From positions 1 to 64,000 of the forward strand of contig JAFWDI010000029.1 in assembly GCA_017513125.1 (NCBI GenBank): a stretch of 64,000 nt of DNA. The letters run 5' to 3'. This DNA is from Lachnospiraceae bacterium (lineage in GTDB: Bacteria > Bacillota > Clostridia > Lachnospirales > Lachnospiraceae). Below, in pieces: positions 14,338 through 22,791 of the stretch. Within the stretch, counting starts at the first letter, position 1. The number at the start of each line of letters is the position of its first letter. The notes under the pieces are model-generated. The model had not been told where the DNA came from. It saw only the letters and a list, made by a program, of their open reading frames with translations, and did no database searches. The translations under genes and the position numbers were made by a program.

Positions 14338-16857
14338 ATGTCCGAAAAAAGCACCGCGCCTCTGGCGGTCGAACCTTTTGATAAAGAGTGGGGCGTAGGC
14401 GTATCCGGCCTTACGCAGGATCCGTCCCCGTTCCCCCGCGTGAACTTCCTTCTGAAATGGACGAAGGAGCGCGAATCCACCGCGGATTCGCACCGCGCGC
14501 TGATCGTGACCGAGGGATATAAAAAGTACGCGATGCAGCCCCCTGTCGTGAAGTGGGGCCTGATCCTTCGCGACATCTTCCAGAACGTCCCGGTCCGCAT
14601 CTGGCCGCAGGAGCTGATCGTCGGCGAGCTGGCCGCGGAACCGAACAGCGCCCCGATCTACCCCGAGTTCTCGATGGACTGGGTCTGCGACGAGTTCCGC
14701 TCCGGCTGCATGGCCGAGCGCACGAACGACCGCTACATCATCAGCGACGAGGTCCGCGACGACATTCTGGGGATCGAGGATTTCTGGAAGCATAAGACCC
14801 TGGGCGAAGCCTGGGAAGCGTCGCTGACCGACGAGGAGATCGCGACCTCACACATCTGCAAGGGCATCAACCGCTCCGGCCTGTTCGTCTACGCCGGCGT
14901 CGGCCACGTCTGCGCGAACTACGAGCGCCTGTTCGCCGAGGGCTTCGGCGGCATGCGGAAACGCGTCGAGGAGGCCATGGCCGGCCTCGACACCTCGGAC
15001 CCCGAGGACTGCCGCCGCCGCGAGTTCTACCAGGCCGAGCTCTACACCCTGGAGGGCTGCTCGAGCTATATCCGCCGCTACGGCGACCTCGCGGAGCAGA
15101 TGGCCGCAGAGGAGGCCGATCCGGTCCGGAAGGCCGAGCTTACGCGCATCGCCTCGAACTGCCACCAGGTCGCCGAGGGAACCCCGCGCGACTTCTGGGA
15201 AGCGCTGCAGCTCTATCACCTCGCTTACAATATGATCATCATCGAGTCGAACGGCCACTCCGTGACCTACGGCCGCTTCGACCGTCAGTTCACGCCGTTC
15301 TATGAGCGCGATATCGCGAACGGGACCCTGACCCGCGCGCAGATGCAGGAGCTGATCGAGTGCTTCTTCGTGAAGATGCACCAGCTGCGGAAGATCCGCG
15401 ACACCTACGCGATCACGTTCTCGAGCGGCACGATCATGGGCGGTACGGCTCTGGACGTGGGCGGCGTGGACGAAGACGGAAACGACATCACCTCGGACGT
15501 CAGCTACATGGTCCTCGACGCGCACGCGCACACTCGCATCCCGAACCCCTGGATGGGCGTGCGGCTGCACGAGAACTCCCCCGAGGAGTTTAAGACGAAG
15601 GTCTTCAACGTCATCCGCATCGGCACCGGCGAGCCGAAGGTCTTCAACGACGCTCCGGTCATCAAGAGCATGCTGGACTACGGCGCGACCCTCGCGGACG
15701 CGAGAAACTACGTTGGCGTCGGCTGCGTGGAGCCCGCGGTCCCCGGAAAGACCTACGGCATGCACGACTCCGGATCGATGAACATGGCCCTGGTGCTCGA
15801 GCTCGCGATCAACGGCGGCCGCTGCATCGACTGCGGGGAGCATTGCCCGCGCTGGAGCGTGTGCGGCGCCCTCGGAAAGAAGCTGTCGATCGACACCGGC
15901 TCGCTCGAGACCTTTAAGAGCTTCGACGAGGTCCTCGAGTCGTACGATAAGCAGATGAAGCATCAGTGCGACCTGATGATCTCCTGCATTAATAAGATGG
16001 ATATCGCGCACCAGCGCATGAAGCCGGTGCCTTACCTCTCGCTGCTGCTCGACGGCTGCATCGAGAAGGGCATGGACGCGAGCATGGGCGGCGCGATCTA
16101 TAACCACAGCGGCCCGCAGGGCGTCGGCATGGGCACGACCGCGGACTCGCTCGCGGCGATCCGGCAGCTCGTCTTCGACGAGAAGCGCGTGACCGGCCCC
16201 GAGCTGCTGCAGGCGCTGCGCGATAACTGGGAGGGACATGAGGCGCTGTACGCGCTGGTCAACAGCGACCACATGCATCAGTACGGAAACGACGACGACT
16301 ATGCCGACGAGCTCGCGAAGTTCGCGATCGACAGCTACTGCTCGCACGTCGGACACCGCCCGACACCGCACGGCGGCGAGTACATGCCCGGCGTGTTCTC
16401 GGTGACGGCGAACGTCCAGCACGGCATGTTCACCCCCGCCACTCCGGACGGCCGCAAGGCCGGCGAGCCGCTCTCCGACTGCATGGGCCCGGTCCACACC
16501 GCGTGCTGCAGCCACGACCGGAAGGGCCCGACCGCGATCGCGAACTCGGTCACGAAGATCGACCACACGCAGATCGCGAACGGCATCATCATGAACTGGA
16601 AGTTCTCGCCCGCCGCGGTGAACGGCGAGACCGGACGCGAGAACCTGATCGGCCTGATGGACACCTATATGGCAAAGGGCGGCATGCAGAGCCAGTTCTC
16701 GATCGTCGGAAAGGAGACAATGCTCTGCGCGCAGAAGGCTCCCGAAGATTATCAGGATCTGCTGGTCCGCATCGCGGGCTACAGCGCCTACTTCGTGGAG
16801 CTGTCGACCGAGCTGCAGAACGATCTGATCGGCCGGACGGAACTGACGTTCGGGTGA
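14338..16857 (+). CDS. Glycyl radical enzyme, eliminase/dehydratase-like, substrate unknown
   Basis: The protein has 839 residues. The active-site thiyl Cys463 lies in VGVGCVEPAVPG. A GCVEP motif, with Glu two residues after Cys, is found in glycyl radical dehydratases and lyases, while pyruvate formate-lyase has two adjacent cysteines. The radical Gly814 lies in VRIAGYSAYF near the C-terminus. Directly after the active-site loop is a cysteine-rich insert, GGRCIDCGEHCPRWSVCG. I set the start at 14338 because GGAGGT lies four bases upstream; the ATG at 14326 overlaps that site. No activating enzyme is adjacent. Choline lyase, glycerol or hydroxyproline dehydratase, or an aryl-acid decarboxylase are all possible relatives; I cannot decide. 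Confidence 0.9.
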   Translation: MSEKSTAPLAVEPFDKEWGVGVSGLTQDPSPFPRVNFLLKWTKERESTADSHRALIVTEGYKKYAMQPPVVKWGLILRDIFQNVPVRIWPQELIVGELAAEPNSAPIYPEFSMDWVCDEFRSGCMAERTNDRYIISDEVRDDILGIEDFWKHKTLGEAWEASLTDEEIATSHICKGINRSGLFVYAGVGHVCANYERLFAEGFGGMRKRVEEAMAGLDTSDPEDCRRREFYQAELYTLEGCSSYIRRYGDLAEQMAAEEADPVRKAELTRIASNCHQVAEGTPRDFWEALQLYHLAYNMIIIESNGHSVTYGRFDRQFTPFYERDIANGTLTRAQMQELIECFFVKMHQLRKIRDTYAITFSSGTIMGGTALDVGGVDEDGNDITSDVSYMVLDAHAHTRIPNPWMGVRLHENSPEEFKTKVFNVIRIGTGEPKVFNDAPVIKSMLDYGATLADARNYVGVGCVEPAVPGKTYGMHDSGSMNMALVLELAINGGRCIDCGEHCPRWSVCGALGKKLSIDTGSLETFKSFDEVLESYDKQMKHQCDLMISCINKMDIAHQRMKPVPYLSLLLDGCIEKGMDASMGGAIYNHSGPQGVGMGTTADSLAAIRQLVFDEKRVTGPELLQALRDNWEGHEALYALVNSDHMHQYGNDDDYADELAKFAIDSYCSHVGHRPTPHGGEYMPGVFSVTANVQHGMFTPATPDGRKAGEPLSDCMGPVHTACCSHDRKGPTAIANSVTKIDHTQIANGIIMNWKFSPAAVNGETGRENLIGLMDTYMAKGGMQSQFSIVGKETMLCAQKAPEDYQDLLVRIAGYSAYFVELSTELQNDLIGRTELTFG

Positions 16858-16903
16858 GGATCCCGCGGCACAGCCGGCGCGCCCGGCGTGGCCTGCATGG
16901 ATA

Positions 16904-16943
16904 TGAAAAAGAGGGAGCCGTCATCGACGGCTTCCTCTTTCGT
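16904..16943. terminator. Bidirectional terminator between convergent genes
   Basis: The inverted repeat AAAGAGG.AGCCGT / ACGGCT.CCTCTTT with a short loop lies between the glycyl radical enzyme gene and the convergent regulator. A-rich and T-rich flanks on either side suit both directions. Confidence 0.8.
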
Positions 16944-17004
16944 TTAGTCGGTCTTCCGGCTCTCCCGGAGCTTCCGGGCTCCCGTTCCGCCGCGCTGCCG
17001 CGGC

Positions 17005-18660
17005 TCACTCGCCCGCCAGCCGGTCCAGCTCACCCAGCGTGACTTCGCCCCAGCTGTAATTGCTCAGGTAACTCCCGTTAAACAGCGTCTCCGTGCCTTC
17101 TTCCCCGGCCAGATACTGATAGAGATCGCATCGGACGTTTTCGGTCACGAGGCGGCGCTTTCCGTTCACATACTCGACGACGTCGGAAATTCCGTACTCC
17201 TCGAGCAGGTTTTTCAGGCGCAGCGCCACTTTCCGGTAACGCGAGAGCACGACCGAACTCGCGGGTTCGTCCTCCCAAAGCGTCGCGATCGCTTCGTCCG
17301 CTGACACATAACCGCCGCGGCGGTCGGCCAGCAGCGCGAAAAGCTCCTTCGCCTTTTCGTTCTTAAACAGGATCGGCTTCCCGTCCACGAACACGTCGAA
17401 ATATCCGAACATGCGCACGAAGACCCGCGGCTTCTCCGCGCCGTTTGCCGCGGCCCCGGAACCGGCCGACGACGAGTCCAGGCTGTACAGGACCACGTAC
17501 CGCTGAGGGTCGCCGTTTTTCCCGGAGCACATGGCGCGGATGTTCTTCCTCTCCCCGCTCTGCACGTCCGTGTAGGAAAACCCGGCTTCGCCGGTGGCAA
17601 AAAGCTTCTCGTATTCGTCATAAGGGACGCCGGTCCCCGCCACGAACTCACGGATGGTGAGCCTTTTCTTCATCAGGCGGCTCCATGCCTCGGGGCTGTA
17701 GCCGAAGAACGCGCAGACGTTCTCGCTCGCGTAGAGCGGCCGGACCAGGTCGCCGGTCAGTTCGAAGGCGACGACGTCCTCCGTAAAGCGCTTCACGAGT
17801 TCCTGCATGTTCTCATTCATCCCTTTCAGGGATGTGTTCTCGCTCTGCAGCGCCGCGGTCACGTCTTTCGGCCCGACATGCCGCGCGCAGAAATACGTCG
17901 CGGTGTCGTCCGCGGCCAGAAGGATCCCCTGGCAGTAAATGTCCGCCCCCTCCGCCGTGCGGATCTTAAACCGTGTGCGCGGAGGCAGACCGCGTCTTCG
18001 CGAGTCGCCCTTCAGCACATAGCGGTCCAGGAAGCCGCGGACCCTCCCGCGGTTCTCCTCCGCCACCGCGGAGCGCACCCACGAGGAGACTGCGGCGTCC
18101 GCCTGCATGGCGACCTCCGACGAAAGCCCTTCCGCGCCCGGAAGGCGCGATTTCAGGCACTTCATCGTGCGGCCGCCCCGATCGAATTCGAAGATCAGGT
18201 CATACACGCCGGTCAATGCCTGCAGATACCGGTCGGACTTTTCCTCCCGCTGCGCGCGGTGATGTTCCGTCACGTCGAAGCAGCTGCAGACGAACCCGTC
18301 CCCGCGCAGTTCCACGCGTCCGAACAGCCGGATCTTCGCCCCGTCCGCACAGACGACCGCGACCTCGCCGACCGCCGGCCTTCCTGTCTGCCGGACCGAG
18401 TCCAGCGCGGAAGCGAAAGCCTCACGGCTTTCCTGCGCGATCATCAGGTAGACATTGTTCTTATAAAATGAAAGTTTCTCCTCATCCTCCGCGTCGATCC
18501 GAAGCAGCTCCGTCAGTGTCCTGTTCACGGACGTGACGCGCGGCGAAGCCCCGCAGGTAAAGCAAAGCAGCCCGCACGGGGCTGTGTCGACGGCCTCGCG
18601 GAGCTGTGCGTTTTCTTCTCTCAGCGCGCGCAGAATGTCTTGATCGTTCTGTTTCTTCAT
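17005..18660 (-). CDS. PAS-domain transcriptional regulator with SARP-like winged-helix C-terminus
   Basis: This encodes 551 residues. Two or three PAS-like sensory segments occupy about 20-410 (for example FVCSCFDVTEHHRAQ at the end of the first and SENVCAFFGYSPEAW in a later one). The C-terminal part, from about 430, starts with RVFVRMFGYFDVFVDG and continues with KAKELFALLADRRGGYVSADEAIATLWED and VVLSRYRKVALRLKNLLEEYG. This is the pattern of the OmpR-like winged helix in SARP-type activators. It is cytoplasmic, with no membrane span. It converges on the glycyl radical enzyme gene and may sense a redox or small-molecule cue to control it or the nearby fab operon; that link is inference. Confidence 0.8.
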   Translation of the reverse strand: MKKQNDQDILRALREENAQLREAVDTAPCGLLCFTCGASPRVTSVNRTLTELLRIDAEDEEKLSFYKNNVYLMIAQESREAFASALDSVRQTGRPAVGEVAVVCADGAKIRLFGRVELRGDGFVCSCFDVTEHHRAQREEKSDRYLQALTGVYDLIFEFDRGGRTMKCLKSRLPGAEGLSSEVAMQADAAVSSWVRSAVAEENRGRVRGFLDRYVLKGDSRRRGLPPRTRFKIRTAEGADIYCQGILLAADDTATYFCARHVGPKDVTAALQSENTSLKGMNENMQELVKRFTEDVVAFELTGDLVRPLYASENVCAFFGYSPEAWSRLMKKRLTIREFVAGTGVPYDEYEKLFATGEAGFSYTDVQSGERKNIRAMCSGKNGDPQRYVVLYSLDSSSAGSGAAANGAEKPRVFVRMFGYFDVFVDGKPILFKNEKAKELFALLADRRGGYVSADEAIATLWEDEPASSVVLSRYRKVALRLKNLLEEYGISDVVEYVNGKRRLVTENVRCDLYQYLAGEEGTETLFNGSYLSNYSWGEVTLGELDRLAGE

Positions 18661-18731
18661 ATCGAGTCCTCAGGCGTGCAGAGTATCATCGTTTCGGCCC
18701 GGTGTCAATCCCGTCCGCCTTTTCGGGCGGG

Positions 18732-19502
18732 TTACAGCCGCCCGATCTTCCGAAACCTCTCATAGCGCGCCGCGAGCAGTTCCGGGTCCGCGGACAGTTC
18801 CTCCGCCGTTTCCTCCAGCCGCTCCCGCAGCCGTTCGTAAAAGGCCGGTTCGCCGAGGTCCTCCTCGGAAACGATCTCCTCGATCACGCCCAGCGTCTGC
18901 GCATCCTGCGCGGTCAGGCAGAGGTTCTCGGCCGCCGCCGCAGCCCGCCCGGGCTCATGCCAGAGGATGCTGGCGCAGCCCTCCGGAGAGATGACCGAGT
19001 ACACCGCGTTTTCCAGCATCCAGACGCGGTCCGCCACGCACAATGCCAGCGCCCCGCCGCTTCCGCCCTCGCCGATCACCACCGAAATGACCGGGACGCA
19101 CAGGGTCGACAGCTCCATGAGATTTTCCGCGATCGCCTGCCCCTGCCCGCGCTCTTCGGCCTCGCTGCCGCAGAACGCTCCGGAGGTATCGACGAAGCAG
19201 ATCACCGGGCGCCCGAACTTTTCCGCCTGCTTCATCAGCCGCAGAGCCTTCCGGTACCCCTCGGGGGACGGCGCGCCGAAGTTCCGGTACGCGCGCTCCT
19301 TGGCGCTGTGTCCTTTTTCGACCGCGATCACGGTCACGGGCCGCTCGCCCAGATACGCGATCCCGCCGATGACCGCCGGATCGTCGCCGAAGCGCCGGTC
19401 GCCGTGCATTTCCGCAAAACCCGTAAAGATATTTTTGATATAGTCGCTTCCGGTCGGCCTGCCGCCGTCCCGCGCGGTCATTACTTTTTCATATGCATTC
19501 AT
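18732..19502 (-). CDS. accA: Acetyl-CoA carboxylase carboxyltransferase, alpha subunit
   Basis: The protein has about 256 residues. With AccD it transfers the carboxyl group from biotin to acetyl-CoA, giving malonyl-CoA. GFAEMHGDRRFGDDPAVIGG, GAPSPEGYRKALRLM and IGEGGSGGALAL are standard AccA segments; the latter form the acyl-CoA and oxyanion sites. The start is placed at the ATG at 19502, because the longer frame overlaps the accD stop region and adds an unconserved N-terminus. It is shorter than E. coli AccA, as is usual in Bacillota. It is the last gene of the fatty acid operon. Confidence 0.9.
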   Translation of the reverse strand: MNAYEKVMTARDGGRPTGSDYIKNIFTGFAEMHGDRRFGDDPAVIGGIAYLGERPVTVIAVEKGHSAKERAYRNFGAPSPEGYRKALRLMKQAEKFGRPVICFVDTSGAFCGSEAEERGQGQAIAENLMELSTLCVPVISVVIGEGGSGGALALCVADRVWMLENAVYSVISPEGCASILWHEPGRAAAAAENLCLTAQDAQTLGVIEEIVSEEDLGEPAFYERLRERLEETAEELSADPELLAARYERFRKIGRL

Positions 19503-19558
19503 GATTCCGGTCTCTCCTTCACCGCCGGTCTTTCCGGCGTCGGCACGGCCCGAACGGC

Positions 19559-20407
19559 TCATCTGCAGTGCATGGCCAGCAGTGCCGCCAGCGCGCCGCG
19601 CTGCCGCTTCCGCGGAATGATACAGTCGATAAAGCCGTGGCGCAGCGTAAACTCGGCGGTCTGGAAGCCCTTCGGCAGCGCCTTCCGCGTCGTCTGTTCG
19701 ATCACGCGCGCGCCGGCAAACCCCACGGTCGCGCCGGGTTCCGCGGCGATGATGTCCGCCTCCATCCCGAAGCTCGCGGTCACACCACCCGTCGTCGGAT
19801 CCGTCAGCACCGCGATGTAGAGCAGTCCCGCGTCGCTGTGCCGCTTCACGGCCGCGCTGGTCTTCGCCATCTGCATCAGCGAGACGAGGCCTTCCTGCAT
19901 CCGCGCGCCGCCCGAGACGAGAAATCCCACGACCGGCAGACGTTCCCGCGCCGCATACTCGAACAGCGCGGTGATCTTCTCCCCGACGACGCTTCCCATG
20001 CTGCCCATCATAAACTGCGGCTCCATCGCGAAGATGCAGACCGCCTGCTTCCGGATCTGCGCGGTCCCGCAGACCACGCCCTCGCTCTCGCCGCTCGCGT
20101 GCCCCGCGGTCTCGAGCTTCTCGCGGTAACCCGGAAAACGCAGCGGATCTTCGGTCTCGAGGCCCGCGTACAGCTCCCGGAACGAGTCCCGGTCCGCGAT
20201 CAGGCGGATGCGCTGTCTGGCCTTCATCCGAAAGTGATAGCCGCAGTCACACACGAGCTTGTCCGCCCAGAGCTGACTCATCGGGATATGTTTCCGGCAG
20301 TTCGGGCAGACCTTCTCCGGCTCGCCGTCGTCCTGCTGGACCGCCGCCGCGCGGCCGCCTTCTTCGAGTTTGTTTTTCGGCTTCAGAAAATGAAACAACT
20401 CCGCCAT
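19559..20407 (-). CDS. accD: Acetyl-CoA carboxylase carboxyltransferase, beta subunit
   Basis: The protein has 282 residues. The N-terminal zinc ribbon is CPNCRKHI...CDCGYHF (about 48-70), where the second pair is written CDC rather than C-x2-C, so the zinc site deserves a look. The carboxyltransferase core contains GEKITALFEYA, VSGGARMQEG and LTDPTTGGVTASF, all characteristic of AccD. The start is the ATG at 20407 after AGGTGAG; the frame extends much further upstream only because it overlaps accC. It sits five bases downstream of accC. Confidence 0.9.
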   Translation of the reverse strand: MAELFHFLKPKNKLEEGGRAAAVQQDDGEPEKVCPNCRKHIPMSQLWADKLVCDCGYHFRMKARQRIRLIADRDSFRELYAGLETEDPLRFPGYREKLETAGHASGESEGVVCGTAQIRKQAVCIFAMEPQFMMGSMGSVVGEKITALFEYAARERLPVVGFLVSGGARMQEGLVSLMQMAKTSAAVKRHSDAGLLYIAVLTDPTTGGVTASFGMEADIIAAEPGATVGFAGARVIEQTTRKALPKGFQTAEFTLRHGFIDCIIPRKRQRGALAALLAMHCR

Positions 20408-20412
20408 CTTTC

Positions 20413-21720
20413 TCACCTGTTGCCCATAAATGTCAGATCGTAGCGCCCGCTCACGAAGCGCTCGTCCCCGATGATTCCGAGCTGCTCGGAAATGTTCGTC
20501 GGGATCCCGTCGATCACCAGCTCGCACAGCGCCGCGCGCATCTTGCGGATGGCCTCCTCGCGTGTGCCGGCGTGCACGATCACCTTGCCCAGCATCGCGT
20601 CGTAGTACGGCGGGTTCTTCGTCCCCTGCACCAGATACGTGTCGAAGCGCACCTGCGGGCCGCCCGGCACATGCAGCATCGTCAGTTCGCCGCAGCCGGT
20701 GGCATTGACCCGGCACTCGATGGCCGCGCCGTCCAGCCGGATGTCCTCCTGCGTGAACGCCAGCGGGATCCCCGCCGCGATGCGGATCTGCCATTTCACT
20801 AGGTCAATGCCGGTCAGCATCTCGGTCACGCAGTGCTCCACCTGCAGCCGCACGTTCATCTCCATGAACCAGAACGTGCCGTCGGCGTCCAGCAGGAACT
20901 CCGCGGTGCCCGCGCCGGTGAAGCCGACCCTGCGGACCGCCTCGGCCAGGCGCGCCATCATGGGGCCGCGCATGGCTCTCGTGACCGCGGGCGAGGGCGA
21001 CTCCTCGATCAGCTTCTGGTGGCGGCGCTGCATGGAGCAGTCCCGCTCGCTCAGACAGACCACATGGCCCTGCTCGTCCGCCAGCACCTGAAATTCCACG
21101 TGCCGCGCCGGGAACACATACTTCTCGATATAGACCGACCCGTCGCCGAACGCGGCTTCCGCCTCGGCCGTCGCCTGCGCGTAATTCTCCGCGATCTCGG
21201 ACGGCTCGCGGATCAGCCGGATGCCCCGGCCGCCGCCGCCCGCGCTGGCCTTCATCATGACCGGATAGCCGACGCGTCCGGCCGCCTCTTCGGCCTCTTC
21301 CGCCGAGCCGACCGCCTGCGATCCGGGGATCACGAGGAGCCCCGCCCGGTCCATTTCTTCTTTTAACAGGGCTTTATCGCCCAGCCGCTGCATGCTCTCC
21401 GGGTCCGGGCCGATGAACACGACTCCGTTCTGCCGGCAGGCTTGCGCGAAATGCGGGTTCTCCGACAGGAAGCCGTAGCCCGGGTGGATGGCCTGCGCTC
21501 CCGCCAGGACCGCCGCGCTGATGATGCGCTCCTCCTGCAGGTAGCTCTCGGAAGCCTCCGGGCCGCCGATGCAGAAGCTCTCGTCCGCCAGCGCCACGTG
21601 GAGCGCGTCCCGGTCCGCCTCGGAGTACACCGCGACCGTCGCGATGCCCATCTCCTTGCATGCGCGGATGATGCGGACCGCGATCTCGCCGCGGTTCGCG
21701 ACCAATATCTTCGAAAACAT
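20413..21720 (-). CDS. accC: Biotin carboxylase
   Basis: The protein has 435 residues and carboxylates the biotin on AccB using ATP and bicarbonate. It starts MFSKILVANRGEIAVRIIRA, the invariant AccC N-terminus, which fixes the start at 21720. The ATP-grasp glycine-rich loop is KASAGGGGRGIR, and EMNVRLQVEH carries the catalytic metal ligands and Arg. It ends after GRYDLTFMGNR, slightly shorter than the common 445-450 residues. It lies between fabZ (two bases) and accD (five bases), so translation is probably coupled. Confidence 0.94.
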   Translation of the reverse strand: MFSKILVANRGEIAVRIIRACKEMGIATVAVYSEADRDALHVALADESFCIGGPEASESYLQEERIISAAVLAGAQAIHPGYGFLSENPHFAQACRQNGVVFIGPDPESMQRLGDKALLKEEMDRAGLLVIPGSQAVGSAEEAEEAAGRVGYPVMMKASAGGGGRGIRLIREPSEIAENYAQATAEAEAAFGDGSVYIEKYVFPARHVEFQVLADEQGHVVCLSERDCSMQRRHQKLIEESPSPAVTRAMRGPMMARLAEAVRRVGFTGAGTAEFLLDADGTFWFMEMNVRLQVEHCVTEMLTGIDLVKWQIRIAAGIPLAFTQEDIRLDGAAIECRVNATGCGELTMLHVPGGPQVRFDTYLVQGTKNPPYYDAMLGKVIVHAGTREEAIRKMRAALCELVIDGIPTNISEQLGIIGDERFVSGRYDLTFMGNR

Positions 21721-21722
21721 GC

Positions 21723-22205
21723 TTACGCCTCCGTCAATGCCGCGGCCTTCTGCTCTGCGGCTGCCGGCGCAGGTGCTTCGGCCGGCGCAGGCGCCTCCGT
21801 CACCGCGAACGAGAACTCCGCCGACACGCAGACCTTTCCGTCCACGCACGCGGTCCCCTTCGCGAAATAAAACGGATCCTTCGCCCGCGTGATCTCGACC
21901 CGCGTCTCGATCGTGTCGCCCGGCCGCACCGGGTTCCGGAAGCGGACGTTGTTCAGGCCCGTATAGAGCGTGAGCTTGCCCTCCGCGATCCGGTCCCGCA
22001 GCAGCACGCAGGCCGACTGCGCCAGGATCTCCAGCTGGATCACGCCCGGCACGATCGGCTGCCCCGGAAAATGTCCCTGCAGGAAGAACTCGTCGCCCCG
22101 GACCGTGTAGTGCCCGACCGAAGCATCGCCTTCCCTCGTGACGTCATCCAGCAGCAGCATGGGCTCGCGGTGCGGAAGGATCGTCCTGATCTCGTCTCTG
22201 TTCAT
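21723..22205 (-). CDS. fabZ: 3-hydroxyacyl-ACP dehydratase
   Basis: The protein has 160 residues with a hot-dog fold. ILPHREPMLLLD is the usual N-terminal motif and GHFPGQPIVPGVIQLEILAQ carries the catalytic His and Glu. It removes water from 3-hydroxyacyl-ACP during elongation. The C-terminus carries an extra Ala/Pro/Glu tail of about 25 residues that most FabZ proteins lack. The start at 22205 is set by the conserved N-terminus and GAGGAG upstream. Confidence 0.92.
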   Translation of the reverse strand: MNRDEIRTILPHREPMLLLDDVTREGDASVGHYTVRGDEFFLQGHFPGQPIVPGVIQLEILAQSACVLLRDRIAEGKLTLYTGLNNVRFRNPVRPGDTIETRVEITRAKDPFYFAKGTACVDGKVCVSAEFSFAVTEAPAPAEAPAPAAAEQKAAALTEA

Positions 22206-22287
22206 AAATCTCCTCTTTTCAGACCCGCCGCGCCGAAGCGAACGGATATCGCCGCGCCGAAGGCTGCGGCTCCGCCGTCTCCGCGGC

Positions 22288-22791
22288 TCACGCGCGGATC
22301 CGGAACAGCTCGGTCCCGTACTCCACGACCTGGCCGTTCGACACGCACACCTGCTCAATCACGCCGGACTGTTCCGCGCGGATCTCGTTCATCAGCTTCA
22401 TAGCCTCGATGATGCAGAGGGTCTGGCCCTCCTCCACGCAGTCGCCCACGGACACGAACGGATCCGCGTTCTCGGCCGGAGCCGCGTAGAACATGCCGAC
22501 CATCGGCGAATTCACACTGGTGTAGTCACGCGGCGCTTCGACCGGGGACGCTTCCGCGGAAATGTTTCCGGAAGCCGCCCCGGGCAATGCCACGGCCGCG
22601 AGCTCTCCGGGGAGGGTTCCGGGGAGCACTGCCGGAGCATTGCCCCAGGCTGCCGGCTGCGTGTACACCACCGCGGGGGCCGGCTGCTGCCGCTCCAGCT
22701 CGACGGTCGCGCCCTTCTCGGTGACCGTCAGGCGGCTGATGCCGCAGTCACGCATGATCTCCGCGTAGCGGCGGATCTCTTCGTCTCTCAT
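22288..22791 (-). CDS. accB: Biotin carboxyl carrier protein of acetyl-CoA carboxylase
   Basis: The protein has 167 residues. The C-terminal biotinyl domain (from about 92) contains IIEAMKLMNE with biotinylated Lys132. The N-terminal helix MRDEEIRRYAEIMRDCGI and a Pro/Ala-rich linker (about 37-90) are typical of AccB. The start codon overlaps the fabF stop by four bases (ATGA), so the two are translationally coupled. Confidence 0.93.
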   Translation of the reverse strand: MRDEEIRRYAEIMRDCGISRLTVTEKGATVELERQQPAPAVVYTQPAAWGNAPAVLPGTLPGELAAVALPGAASGNISAEASPVEAPRDYTSVNSPMVGMFYAAPAENADPFVSVGDCVEEGQTLCIIEAMKLMNEIRAEQSGVIEQVCVSNGQVVEYGTELFRIRA

